Source: Trebonia sp963822615
Lineage (GTDB): Bacteria > Actinomycetota > Actinomycetes > Streptosporangiales > Streptosporangiaceae
Assembly (NCBI GenBank): GCA_963822615.1
Contig: CAWGIM010000030.1
Coordinates: forward strand, 92,000-155,999
Direction: 5' to 3'
Length of the DNA: 64,000 nt
Shown here: positions 56,261 to 64,000 of the stretch, in pieces
Layout: each line of letters opens with the position of its first letter
Numbering within the stretch: position 1 is the first letter of the stretch
The notes under the pieces: generated by a model
What the model saw: only the letters and a program-made list of their open reading frames with translations
Told to the model about the DNA's origin: nothing
Databases searched by the model: none
Program-made: the position numbers and the translations under genes

Positions 56261-57980
56261 ACGTCACGGTGGCGGGGTTTCCCTTGGTCCCCTTCAGGTT
56301 CAGCGGTACCACCCGGACCTGGTAGCGCCCCGGGGCCAGGCCGGACAGCGTGAGCGCGACCGGCCGGGCCGGGCTGGCCAGGTCCCAGGTCACGGTCGCC
56401 CTGAGGGTGAACGCGGCCGCGCCCGGCGGCTTCAGGTAGACCTGGTAGGCCAGCCCCAGCCCGATGTCCGGCCAGCCCAGGGCGACGGTGCCACCCGGGT
56501 GCGGGCGGGCCGACAGCCCGGTCAGCGGCTTGATCGGCGGGCAGCCGTCCTTGTAGTCCCACTCGTTGAACCACTGGTCCGGGTCGCGGGCGGCGACCCG
56601 CGGGTACTCGGACGGGCCGGCGGTGACGAGGCCGTGCCCGCCCAGCGCCGACAGCGGCAGGCTGATGAACCGGGGCAGCGTCACCGTGTTGGTGAACCAC
56701 GACATCGGCACGCAGCCGGCCGAGTTCCCGATGGAGTTGACGTTGTAGCTGATCACCAGCTGGCCGCCGGCCGAGACGGCGGGCTCGGCCCGGGCCTCGT
56801 AGAGCAGCCGGAAGTCATGGGCGGCGTCGGGGCCGATGCCGGGGTCCCGGTACAGCACGGTGCCGCGGTCCTGGCCGAACGGTCCCCACGGGGCGTCGGC
56901 CGGGTAGGCGTCGATGTCCTGGCTGCCGGCGATGGGGTCGGCCTGGATCAGCCAGTAGCGGCCGCCCGCGCTGACCACCGAGAAGGCGGTGGAGAAGCTG
57001 ATCGCGTTGATGACCGGCATCAGCGGGGCGGCGTCCTGCTGGCTGCCCGCCCACTGGCCCGAGCCGGCGTAGAACCGCCAGGCGCCGAAGTCGGTCAGCT
57101 CGGCCGCGGGCACCCGGGCCAGGTAGGCCTGGCGGCCGATCGCCTTGCTGCTCGGCAGCAGGGTGCCGTACACGTAGACGGTCGAGCCCTGCTGGAGGAT
57201 GGCGTTGCCCCAGACGATCGGCGAGGCGGCCCCGGGCGGCACGTAGTACGGCAGCGCGGTCAGCGGCGGCACGGTCACGCCGCCGGCGCCCTTGCCCGCG
57301 GCGGCCAGCTCAGCCACCGGGTACCTGGCGATCACCGTCCCGAGCGGCACGTAGGGGACGTTGCCGGGCGAGAAGCGGTTGTAGAACTGGAAGACGGAGT
57401 CCCCGGCCTTGAGGCCGGCCGCGGCCCAGTAGCGGGTGCTCGGCCGGCCCGGTGCGCGCGGGGTGGCCACCACCGAGGCCGGGTGACCGGTCAGGCTGCA
57501 CAGGTTGCCGCCGGTCAGCGTGGTGTACCGGCGGGACTGGCCGCTGTCGGTCTCGACCACCACCGAGTTGTGCACCAGGCCATGGGCACGCCGGAAGCCC
57601 TGGACCGGGCCGGCCGGGCCCAGGTAGGTGTCGGAGAAGAACCAGGCGACCTGGGTGGCGCTCAGCCGCACGGCCGAGATCCCGTCTCCGCCCGCCCAGC
57701 CGCTGCAGGTCGACGCGGCCGAGACCGCGGCCCACTGCGCGTCGAGCCGGCCCGGCAGCGAGCTGGCCGGCCCCGCCTGGACCCGGTCGCTGCTCATCAC
57801 CGGCGGGTGGAACGCGGGCGGCGCCTGCCGGGGCCCGCCCGACGGCCGCAGCGACCAGGCGAGCAGCACCGCCAGCCCGACGAGCAGGCCCGCCGCCAGG
57901 GCGGCGGTCAGCCTGCGGCGCGAGCGCGGCAGGCGGCGCGGACCGGCGGGCGGGTGGGGGCGTAGCTGCGGCGCGGTCAT
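56241..57980 (-). CDS. DUF4185/DUF5005-like membrane-anchored extracellular protein, copy 1
   Basis: A 579-residue protein with a cytoplasmic Arg-rich N-terminus, one transmembrane anchor (LTAALAAGLLVGLAVLLAW, residues 24-42) and a large outside part. The outside part has the signature WAGGDGI, WFFSDTYLG and HNSVVVE near the start and QWFNEWDY later, then a fibronectin-like C-terminal domain (about 490-579). The family is thought to be a beta-propeller-like, carbohydrate-active or binding protein. The ATG overlaps the stop of copy 2 (ATGA). Its operon with aftD suggests cell-envelope polysaccharide work. Confidence 0.72.
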   Translation of the reverse strand: MTAPQLRPHPPAGPRRLPRSRRRLTAALAAGLLVGLAVLLAWSLRPSGGPRQAPPAFHPPVMSSDRVQAGPASSLPGRLDAQWAAVSAASTCSGWAGGDGISAVRLSATQVAWFFSDTYLGPAGPVQGFRRAHGLVHNSVVVETDSGQSRRYTTLTGGNLCSLTGHPASVVATPRAPGRPSTRYWAAAGLKAGDSVFQFYNRFSPGNVPYVPLGTVIARYPVAELAAAGKGAGGVTVPPLTALPYYVPPGAASPIVWGNAILQQGSTVYVYGTLLPSSKAIGRQAYLARVPAAELTDFGAWRFYAGSGQWAGSQQDAAPLMPVINAISFSTAFSVVSAGGRYWLIQADPIAGSQDIDAYPADAPWGPFGQDRGTVLYRDPGIGPDAAHDFRLLYEARAEPAVSAGGQLVISYNVNSIGNSAGCVPMSWFTNTVTLPRFISLPLSALGGHGLVTAGPSEYPRVAARDPDQWFNEWDYKDGCPPIKPLTGLSARPHPGGTVALGWPDIGLGLAYQVYLKPPGAAAFTLRATVTWDLASPARPVALTLSGLAPGRYQVRVVPLNLKGTKGNPATVTFTVPRR

Positions 57981-59276
57981 TGGCTTCCCTGCGAGCGGCT
58001 CGGTGACGGTCTCGGCCTGGGCTTGAGGCCCGGCAGCTGGACATCGAGGAAGTGGGGCCGGTAGCTGCTGACGGCGCTGAAGTTGCCGGCCAGGCTGGTG
58101 GTGCTGACGCTGTAGCTGACCAGGACGCTGGCCCCGTGGCTGTACTGGGGCACGATCCGGTACTCGTAGGCGAGGTAACCGGACGGCAGCCGCGGCTGGT
58201 AGACGAGGTAGCGCGGGGTGCCGGAGGAGAACCCGGCCGGGCAGCCGGCGTAGTACGCGACCGCGTTGTTCTGCGGCGGCGCCCCGGACATGTCCCCGGT
58301 CAGCAGCACGAGCTGGCCGTCCACGGGGGTGACGCTGAACCCGGCCGATACCCCGTGCAGCAGCGGCACCGCCGCCGCCGGGTCACTGCTCCAGCCGTCG
58401 TCGCCGGGGCAGCCGGGGGTGCCGTCGAAGTACTGCCAGGCGTCGCCCGCCGCCAGCCCGCCGGCTGGCACCCGGGCCAGGTAGAGCGGGTACTGGCCGG
58501 AGCTGCGCTGGTACGGCCTGGTCCCGTAGATGTAGACGTAGCCGCCGGAGGCCAGCGTGGCCGCCCCCCAGAGCAGCGGGTCGCTGCCGGCCGAGTCGGC
58601 CACCGCCGAGCGGCCGCCCGCCCGCCGGGTGCAGCTCGTCGGTCACCGGGTCGATCGTGAACGACTCGATCACGGTGCCGACCAGCTTGTAGCCGAAGCC
58701 GCCGGGATGCAGGCCGCGGTCGGCCAGCTGGAAGAACTTGTAGGCGATGCCGTCGTCGATCACCTGGTCGCCGTTGATCAGCTCGTAGCGGGCGGCCGGG
58801 TACGGCGGCGGCGGCCCGACCCAGCTGTAATCGCCGGTGCCGTTGTAACCGAAGGGACCAGGGGAGCCGGCGTAGGTGGGGCCGAGCACGCCGTTCCGGT
58901 ACAGCACCGCGCTGTTGTGCGCGATCCCGGTGGTGAACGGTGAGCGGGTCTCGCCGGGGCTGAGGGCACCGAGGTAGCTGTCGGCGAAGAACCACATCGT
59001 GGCGCCGTCCGGCAGCGCCAGTGCCTGGGCGCCGTCCCCGCCGTTCCACGCGCCCGAGGAGTCGCCGTACGCCTGGAACCGGTTGTCCCAGGTGGTGTCC
59101 GGCCGCGCGGTGGCGGTGCCCGCGTAGAGCGGCGGCGGAGCGGGCCAGGCCGCCAGCAGCACGGCGGCCGCCACGATCAGCCCGGCCACGATGATGCTGA
59201 GCGCACGGCCGCCAAGACGACGGCCGCCAAGACGACGGCGGCCACGACTCCGGCCGCCCTGGCCCCGGCGGCTCAC
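57977..59276 (-). CDS. DUF4185/DUF5005-like membrane-anchored extracellular protein, copy 2 (frameshifted)
   Basis: A tandem paralogue of the downstream gene. GTG 59276 overlaps the DUF3068 stop (GTGA). An Arg-rich start and one membrane anchor (ALSIIVAGLIVAAAVLLAAW) precede the signature WNGGDGAQ, MWFFADSYLG and HNSAVLY. The frame breaks near 58610 and the homology (DPLLWGAATLASGGYVYIYG onward) continues in another frame. It lacks the fibronectin-like C-terminal domain of copy 1 and ends in a Pro/Arg/Ser-rich tail. Confidence 0.7.
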
Positions 59277-60226
59277 CGCTGTCCGGCTGGGAGCGGCTCG
59301 CCGTCGGTCAGCGGCGGCCGGGACGGCGGCCGGCGGCGCCGCGCGGGCCAGGGAACCAGGGCCCAGGCCGCGACGGCCGCGAGCAGCCCGGCCGCGGCCA
59401 GGCACCCGGTTCGGGCGACGGCGATCCGGGTCCGGTGCTGCCGCACCGCGGCGTCCGCGGCCACCAGCCCGGCCACGCTGGCCGGCCGCATCCGCAGGCT
59501 GGCCTCGAACAGGGTGACCCGCCCGCCGCTCCCGGTGGGGGCCAGGTACTGGTCCTCGTCCTCACTCAGGTCGAGCAGCAGGCCGGTGTCCGGGTCGACC
59601 GAGTAGACCCGGTGGACCGAGTACCTGGTCGCCCGGTCAGGGAACGCCGCCGACGGCGGCGCCTTGGCGGCGGAGACGTCTTCGGTGAACTGGTAGACCC
59701 GGATGCCGTCCACCGCGGCGGTGCCCGAGTAGCTGGCCGGCTCCGGCTGGCCGAGCACGGCGTCGAACACCGGGTACGCCTGCTGCCTGGCTCCCACCGG
59801 GAACGCGTAGCCGGCGATCCCGGTCTGCCGGATCAGCGCGTTCCCGTTGATGCCGGCGTCGCAGCAGTTGATCAGCTCGGCCGTGCGCCGGTCGAACACG
59901 ATCGTCCGCGACCCCGGCTCAAGCCACTGGTGGTGCGTGGTGTCCTCGGTCGAGGTGCTGATGCGCCAGGCGGCCACGGTGGGGTAGCCGTTTCCCGGGC
60001 TCGATTCGCTGATCTTGTCCGTCTCTGTCAGCCCGACCGGGCTGACCTCGGCCAGCTTGGTCAGGCTGTAGTAGGACGCGCCGGCCGCGGTGAGGGTGAC
60101 GGCCTGGTTCCGGCTCACCGGCAGCTCGGCCGCCTGGGGCGCGACCTCAACCGCGATGATCACGCCGAGGGCGGCGAAGCAGGCGGCGGCCGCGGCCAGC
60201 GCCAGCCCGGCGCCGTGGCGGGTCAC
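59273..60226 (-). CDS. DUF3068 (PorA-like) membrane protein
   Basis: A 317-residue protein with a hydrophobic helix at each end (AGLALAAAAACFAALGVIIAV and AGLLAAVAAWALVPW) and a large outside domain containing KISESSPGNGYPTVAAW, SRTIVFDRRTAELINCCD and VYSVDPDTGLLLDL. This is typical of DUF3068 proteins. GTG 60226 overlaps the aftD stop (GTGA). The function is unknown; the link to arabinosyltransferase genes suggests an envelope role. Confidence 0.75.
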   Translation of the reverse strand: MTRHGAGLALAAAAACFAALGVIIAVEVAPQAAELPVSRNQAVTLTAAGASYYSLTKLAEVSPVGLTETDKISESSPGNGYPTVAAWRISTSTEDTTHHQWLEPGSRTIVFDRRTAELINCCDAGINGNALIRQTGIAGYAFPVGARQQAYPVFDAVLGQPEPASYSGTAAVDGIRVYQFTEDVSAAKAPPSAAFPDRATRYSVHRVYSVDPDTGLLLDLSEDEDQYLAPTGSGGRVTLFEASLRMRPASVAGLVAADAAVRQHRTRIAVARTGCLAAAGLLAAVAAWALVPWPARRRRPPSRPPLTDGEPLPAGQR

Positions 60227-63200
60227 TGCGGCCCTCTGCTTTCCGGCCCCCCGAATTCCGGTTCTGCGCGGTCCGCCGCCCGGGTCTGCCACAGCCCGGC
60301 CGCCAGGCCCGCGATGACCACCAGGCAGCCCGCCTGCGGGATCACGTTGGACAGGGTAGTGACCAGCCGCCCGCTGCTTCCGGAGACGATCATCTGCTCG
60401 CCCACCGCCCCGGTCACCGCGACCGCCGCGAACAGGCCGGCCAGCAGCCGCGGGCCGGGCGAGATTCCCCGGCCGCGTATCCGGACCAGGAACAGCGCGG
60501 TCGCCACCGGGAGCAGCACCGCGCCCGGGTAGCCGCCGAGCAGCAGGCCCGCCACGGTCAGCGCCGGCAGCGCGGCGGCGACGCCCAGCCGGTGATACCA
60601 GCGCGGCCCGCCCGGCCAGCGCGGCGGGCCGCCGTCCGCGTCCGGCCGCGCACCGGGCCAGCTCCCCGGCGGCCGGCGGCGCGGGCGCGCGAACGCGGCC
60701 GCGAAGCAGAGCAGCAGCCCGGCCAGCCCGGCAATAAGGCCCGCCTGGTAGAGCGCGGCCGGCCGGTAGCTGAGGTGGACCGCGCCGCTGGAGCCGGCCG
60801 GCAGCACCCAGGCCTGCTTCCAGCCGTCGAGCCTGACCGGGGTGAGCGTCCGGCCGTCGAGCACCGCCTGCCAGCCGGCGTTGTAGTTCTGGTTGACCTC
60901 CAGGTAGGAACGGGCGGCGGCGGACACCTGCACCGTCCGCTGCGACGCGCCCCAGGCGGTGACGCCGGCCGCGGCCGGCGCCCCGGCCTGCGGGGCGAGC
61001 GCGCCGCCGGCCGCCTGGCGGCCGGGCACGGCGACGACCGCCGCCTGCACGTCGAACGGGTCGGTGGCGGGCTCGGTGACCTGGTTGGCTCCCGCCGCCA
61101 GGCGGACCGGGCGGCAGGCGCTGAAGTGCAGCGGCTGGCCGTTGAGCAGGGCGGCGTAGCTGCCGGTGACCTGGGTCGGCACCCGCTGGCCGTCCACCGT
61201 GAGCTGGGGGCCGCGGCCGCAGCTGAGCCGCAGCGGCGCGGCCGGGACCCGGAACGGCTGCACCCCGGGGATCGAGACGTCGCTGACCTGGACTGGTGCC
61301 TGGTCGGTGACGAAGGTGAGGGTCAGCCGGGTGGTTTTCAGCGGGGCGAACCGCACCGTGCCGTCGGCCCCGATGACGGCGCCGCGCCGCTGCCCGCCGC
61401 TGCCCGCGATGATCACCTCGGCCGCGCCGGCCGCGCCGGCCGGCCGCTTGACGGTGATCTTGCTCAGGGTGCGCTGGTATCCCCAGTTGATCGTCAGCTC
61501 CGGGTGCGTGTCGGCCGGGCCCGCGGTCCAGCCGGTCCTGGTGCTGCCGTCGAACGCGTTCCAGGCCTGGTCCTGCAGGTCGGGGGTGTAGGTCGACGAG
61601 GCGGTGACGGACGGCTCCCGGGTGGCCGCGTCCGCGTAGCTGACCGCCAGCGCCGGGTCGGTCAGCAGGACCGAGCCGCTCAGCGTGGCCGGTTCCGCGG
61701 TCGCCTCGGTGAACGACTGGCTGAACCCGTACTGCTCCTCGGTCTGGTTGCTGAGCTGGGGCGAGCACACCCAGCGGGCCGGGGTGAGCATGCAGCCTGA
61801 CTGGTAGGGCTGGGCCTTGGCCAGCACCACCGCGGCCGGGTCAGGCCCGGGAACCGCGGGGGTGACGATCGTCCGGGTCGCCGACACCCCTGGCACGCTG
61901 ATGCTGCTGATGGCGACCTGGGTGCCGAACAGCGGGACGATGGACTGGTCCTCAAGCTGGGTGACGGTGATCCGCAGCCAGTCGGACGGGCCTGCCGGGA
62001 CCGCCAGCGGCTGCGCGCTGCCGGTGACCCGGACCGGGTCGCTGACGCTGCCCGCGGCGGTGCTGACCGTCACCTGGGTGACCGGCTGCCCGATCGACGG
62101 GTCGTCCGCGAACGCGACCTTGACGGTGCCGAGCGCGGCGGTGGCGCCGAACGCGACCGGGGAGTCGAACGACGCCTGGATCCACTGGCCGACCGGGGTG
62201 TCGAAGGCGCCGGACTCCCACCGGGTGTCCGGGTTGCCGTCGAAGGCCGCGTAGGGGAGCGTGCCGGTCGCCCAACGGCTGGCGCCGGCCTGGATGTCGG
62301 AGGACGAGGTGGACGCGGTGACGTCCTCGATCCCGCGGTAGGCGGCGGTCGCCAGGTACGGCGCCCAGTCCGGCTCGGTGTAGTCGTCGGACGACAGGAA
62401 GGTGGTCGCGGGCTGTCCGGCCGTCAGCGTGGGCGAGTAGTTGGTGCGCAGCTCGCCGAAGTTGTCGGTGCGGCGGCGCAGCGAGTCGGTCACCACCGAG
62501 GCCGCGCTCGGCTGCCCCTGGCCGTCCCCGTTGACCAGCACCGGGCTGTCGCCCAGGAGGCCCTGGTTAGCCAGCGTGATGAGCGACTCGGGGGCGCCGT
62601 AGACGCGCAGCGTGCCGGCCGCTGGCTGGACCACCGCGGCCGCCTGCGCGCCGGCCACCCGGTAGATCTGCACCGCGGGGTAGCGGGCCGAGAAGCCGGC
62701 GATCGCGCTGTCCGGCGAGCCGCCGCCGGTCTGCGGGCCGAACTGGGCGGCCAGGGTCAGGCCGGGCGACGCCGCGATCGCGTCGTGCACCCGCGCGAGC
62801 TGGGTGCCGGCCAGCGCGTCGGTCGACAGGTCGTTGCGGACCAGCACGTACCTGACCCCCATGCGGGCGAGCGTGCTGCTCAGCCCGGCCGAGCCGTCGC
62901 CCGCCGCGAGCTGCTGGTCGACCGTGTTGAGCAGCCGTTCGCTGCCGACCGAGCCGACGACCTCGAGGTTGCGCTCCACCCAGTCGACGTTGGGGGTGAG
63001 CGCCTGCAGCACGTCGTCCTGCGGGCTGCCCCAGGTGTACTCGCCGAACGCGGATCCGGGCTCGGCCAGTACCGCCTGGTTCCCCGCGCGCTGGTTCAGC
63101 CAGCCGGCCGCGCTGCGCCAGTAGCCGGGAACCTGGCTGAACGAGCCCGGGCTGGCCAGGCCGGTGACCACGGCGGGCAGCAGCAGGCTGGCCAGCCCGG

Positions 63201-64000
63201 CCGCCGCCACCGCCGCCAGGGCGACGCGCTGCCTGCTGAACCGGCGCCTGGTGACCCGGGGGGCGGCGAGGACGTGCGCGAGCCCGGCCGCCAGCGGCAG
63301 CCGGAGCATCGGGTCGAACTTCCACAGGTTCCTGAACGGCGCCCCGGGACCGTTGATCAGCCCGATGAGGGGCCCCTCGAGCGGGTTGCCGAGGCTGCTG
63401 ACGTAGCCCAGGGCGAGGATCACCGTCCCCGCCAGCAGCGAGCAGAGCAGGAACCGCCGCTCGCCGATGTCCCGCCGGGCCAGCCCGGCCAGGCCGAGCG
63501 CGGCCAGCAGGGCGGACAGCGCGGCCGGAACCAGCCTGACCGACAGCAGGAAGGCGAGCGGCCGCTCGGGCTGGCCGCTGGCGGTCTGGAAGCCGATCCA
63601 GCTCTCGGCGCCGCGGAGGATGTTCAGCAGGCTGGTGGTCGAGGAGGTGACCTGCGCGCTCTCGGTGAACGGCACGATCGAGGTCCCGTAGCGGGACAGC
63701 AGGACCAGCGGCACCGACCAGGAGAGGCTGACCAGGACCACCGCGGGCACCCACCAGGCGAGAATCCGGGCCCTCGTCGCGGCGCCCGGCCGGGTCATCA
63801 GGTAGATGAAGGCGGGCAGCAGGACGGCGATGGTGGAGGCCGCGTTCATCCCGCTGCACAGCGCGACCGCGACGGCCGACCGGGCGGCCGCCCGCGCCCG
63901 GCGGCCCGCCGTCGGCCAGCGGTCGCCGTCGGCTCGCGCCCCCACGGGCCCGGGTCGGTCAGCGGGATGATGATCCACGGCATCAGCGCCATCGGCAGGA
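60223..64000 (-). CDS. aftD: AftD-like alpha-(1->3)-arabinofuranosyltransferase (5' end outside the window)
   Basis: A large membrane protein running off the right edge. The part present (about 1,250 residues) has several N-terminal transmembrane segments (NAASTIAVLLPAFIYL and others), a long extracellular region with F5/8-type-C-like carbohydrate-binding segments (about residues 560-700 and 790-910), and a final cluster of hydrophobic helices. This matches AftD (DUF3367), which acts in arabinan synthesis of the cell envelope. The frame appears broken near 63890, since the MALMPWIIIPL segment at the edge reads in another frame. It is the first gene of the GTGA/ATGA-coupled aftD-DUF3068-DUF4185 operon. 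Confidence 0.82.
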   Translation of the reverse strand, partial: PADGADAVDHHPADRPGPVGARADGDRWPTAGRRARAAARSAVAVALCSGMNAASTIAVLLPAFIYLMTRPGAATRARILAWWVPAVVLVSLSWSVPLVLLSRYGTSIVPFTESAQVTSSTTSLLNILRGAESWIGFQTASGQPERPLAFLLSVRLVPAALSALLAALGLAGLARRDIGERRFLLCSLLAGTVILALGYVSSLGNPLEGPLIGLINGPGAPFRNLWKFDPMLRLPLAAGLAHVLAAPRVTRRRFSRQRVALAAVAAAGLASLLLPAVVTGLASPGSFSQVPGYWRSAAGWLNQRAGNQAVLAEPGSAFGEYTWGSPQDDVLQALTPNVDWVERNLEVVGSVGSERLLNTVDQQLAAGDGSAGLSSTLARMGVRYVLVRNDLSTDALAGTQLARVHDAIAASPGLTLAAQFGPQTGGGSPDSAIAGFSARYPAVQIYRVAGAQAAAVVQPAAGTLRVYGAPESLITLANQGLLGDSPVLVNGDGQGQPSAASVVTDSLRRRTDNFGELRTNYSPTLTAGQPATTFLSSDDYTEPDWAPYLATAAYRGIEDVTASTSSSDIQAGASRWATGTLPYAAFDGNPDTRWESGAFDTPVGQWIQASFDSPVAFGATAALGTVKVAFADDPSIGQPVTQVTVSTAAGSVSDPVRVTGSAQPLAVPAGPSDWLRITVTQLEDQSIVPLFGTQVAISSISVPGVSATRTIVTPAVPGPDPAAVVLAKAQPYQSGCMLTPARWVCSPQLSNQTEEQYGFSQSFTEATAEPATLSGSVLLTDPALAVSYADAATREPSVTASSTYTPDLQDQAWNAFDGSTRTGWTAGPADTHPELTINWGYQRTLSKITVKRPAGAAGAAEVIIAGSGGQRRGAVIGADGTVRFAPLKTTRLTLTFVTDQAPVQVSDVSIPGVQPFRVPAAPLRLSCGRGPQLTVDGQRVPTQVTGSYAALLNGQPLHFSACRPVRLAAGANQVTEPATDPFDVQAAVVAVPGRQAAGGALAPQAGAPAAAGVTAWGASQRTVQVSAAARSYLEVNQNYNAGWQAVLDGRTLTPVRLDGWKQAWVLPAGSSGAVHLSYRPAALYQAGLIAGLAGLLLCFAAAFARPRRRPPGSWPGARPDADGGPPRWPGGPRWYHRLGVAAALPALTVAGLLLGGYPGAVLLPVATALFLVRIRGRGISPGPRLLAGLFAAVAVTGAVGEQMIVSGSSGRLVTTLSNVIPQAGCLVVIAGLAAGLWQTRAADRAEPEFGGPESRGPQ

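Overview
The window is very GC-rich actinomycete DNA. The evidence is modular type I polyketide synthases, a SARP/AfsR-type regulator, actinobacterial NuoH, AftD and DUF3068 families, and many GTGA/ATGA-coupled starts. The genus cannot be fixed from the sequence alone. Most of the window (1 to about 53.3 kb, possibly to 54.7 kb) reads as one biosynthetic gene cluster that is cut off at its left edge. The last 8 kb is probably ordinary chromosome.

Layout. (1) 1-29680 (+): three PKS proteins carrying six modules. Modules A and C are AT(methylmalonyl)-DH-ER-KR-ACP. Modules B and D are KS-AT(malonyl)-DH-KR-ACP. Module E is KS-AT(methylmalonyl)-ACP. Module F is KS-(degenerate AT)-ACP-TE. The KS of module A and the loading module lie left of the window. 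(2) 29683-34465 (+): methyltransferase, SRPBCC cyclase-like protein, asparagine-synthase-type amidotransferase and a 14-helix exporter. (3) 34467-45056 (-): a tightly coupled run of FAD monooxygenase, three AMP-forming ligases, a class II aminoacyl-tRNA-synthetase-like aa:CP ligase, an NAD(P)-binding protein, two free carrier proteins, a transglutaminase-fold protein, a thioester-reductase-like SDR and an alpha/beta hydrolase. (4) 45171-48980 (-): aminotransferase-IV/ADC lyase, fused PabA-PabB ADC synthase and a DUF3050 protein with a possible metal-binding motif. (5) 49274-53251: a truncated SARP regulator and a divergent StrR/ParB-like regulator. (6) 53383-56260 (+): a solitary nuoH, a metallophosphoesterase and an Sfp-type phosphopantetheinyl transferase. 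(7) 56241-64000 (-): AftD-like arabinosyltransferase (cut by the right edge), a DUF3068 protein and two DUF4185-like membrane-anchored proteins.

How the genes may work together (inference). Two final modules without reductive domains, followed by methyltransferase, SRPBCC protein, amidotransferase and flavin monooxygenase, match the logic of piericidin biosynthesis. There a beta,delta-diketo acid is amidated, cyclised to a pyridinol, hydroxylated and O-methylated. The minus-strand block would make p-aminobenzoate and handle aryl and aminoacyl groups on free carrier proteins, possibly to build an unusual starter or side unit. Piericidin-type pyridinols inhibit respiratory complex I at the quinone site, so the solitary nuoH (the quinone-site subunit) at the cluster edge is a candidate self-resistance gene.

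Quality warning: nearly every long gene is broken by one or more single-base frameshifts with intact homology on both sides. Together with long stretches that look identical between PKS modules, this suggests assembly/indel errors more than true pseudogenes. I join the pieces in the annotation and say where.
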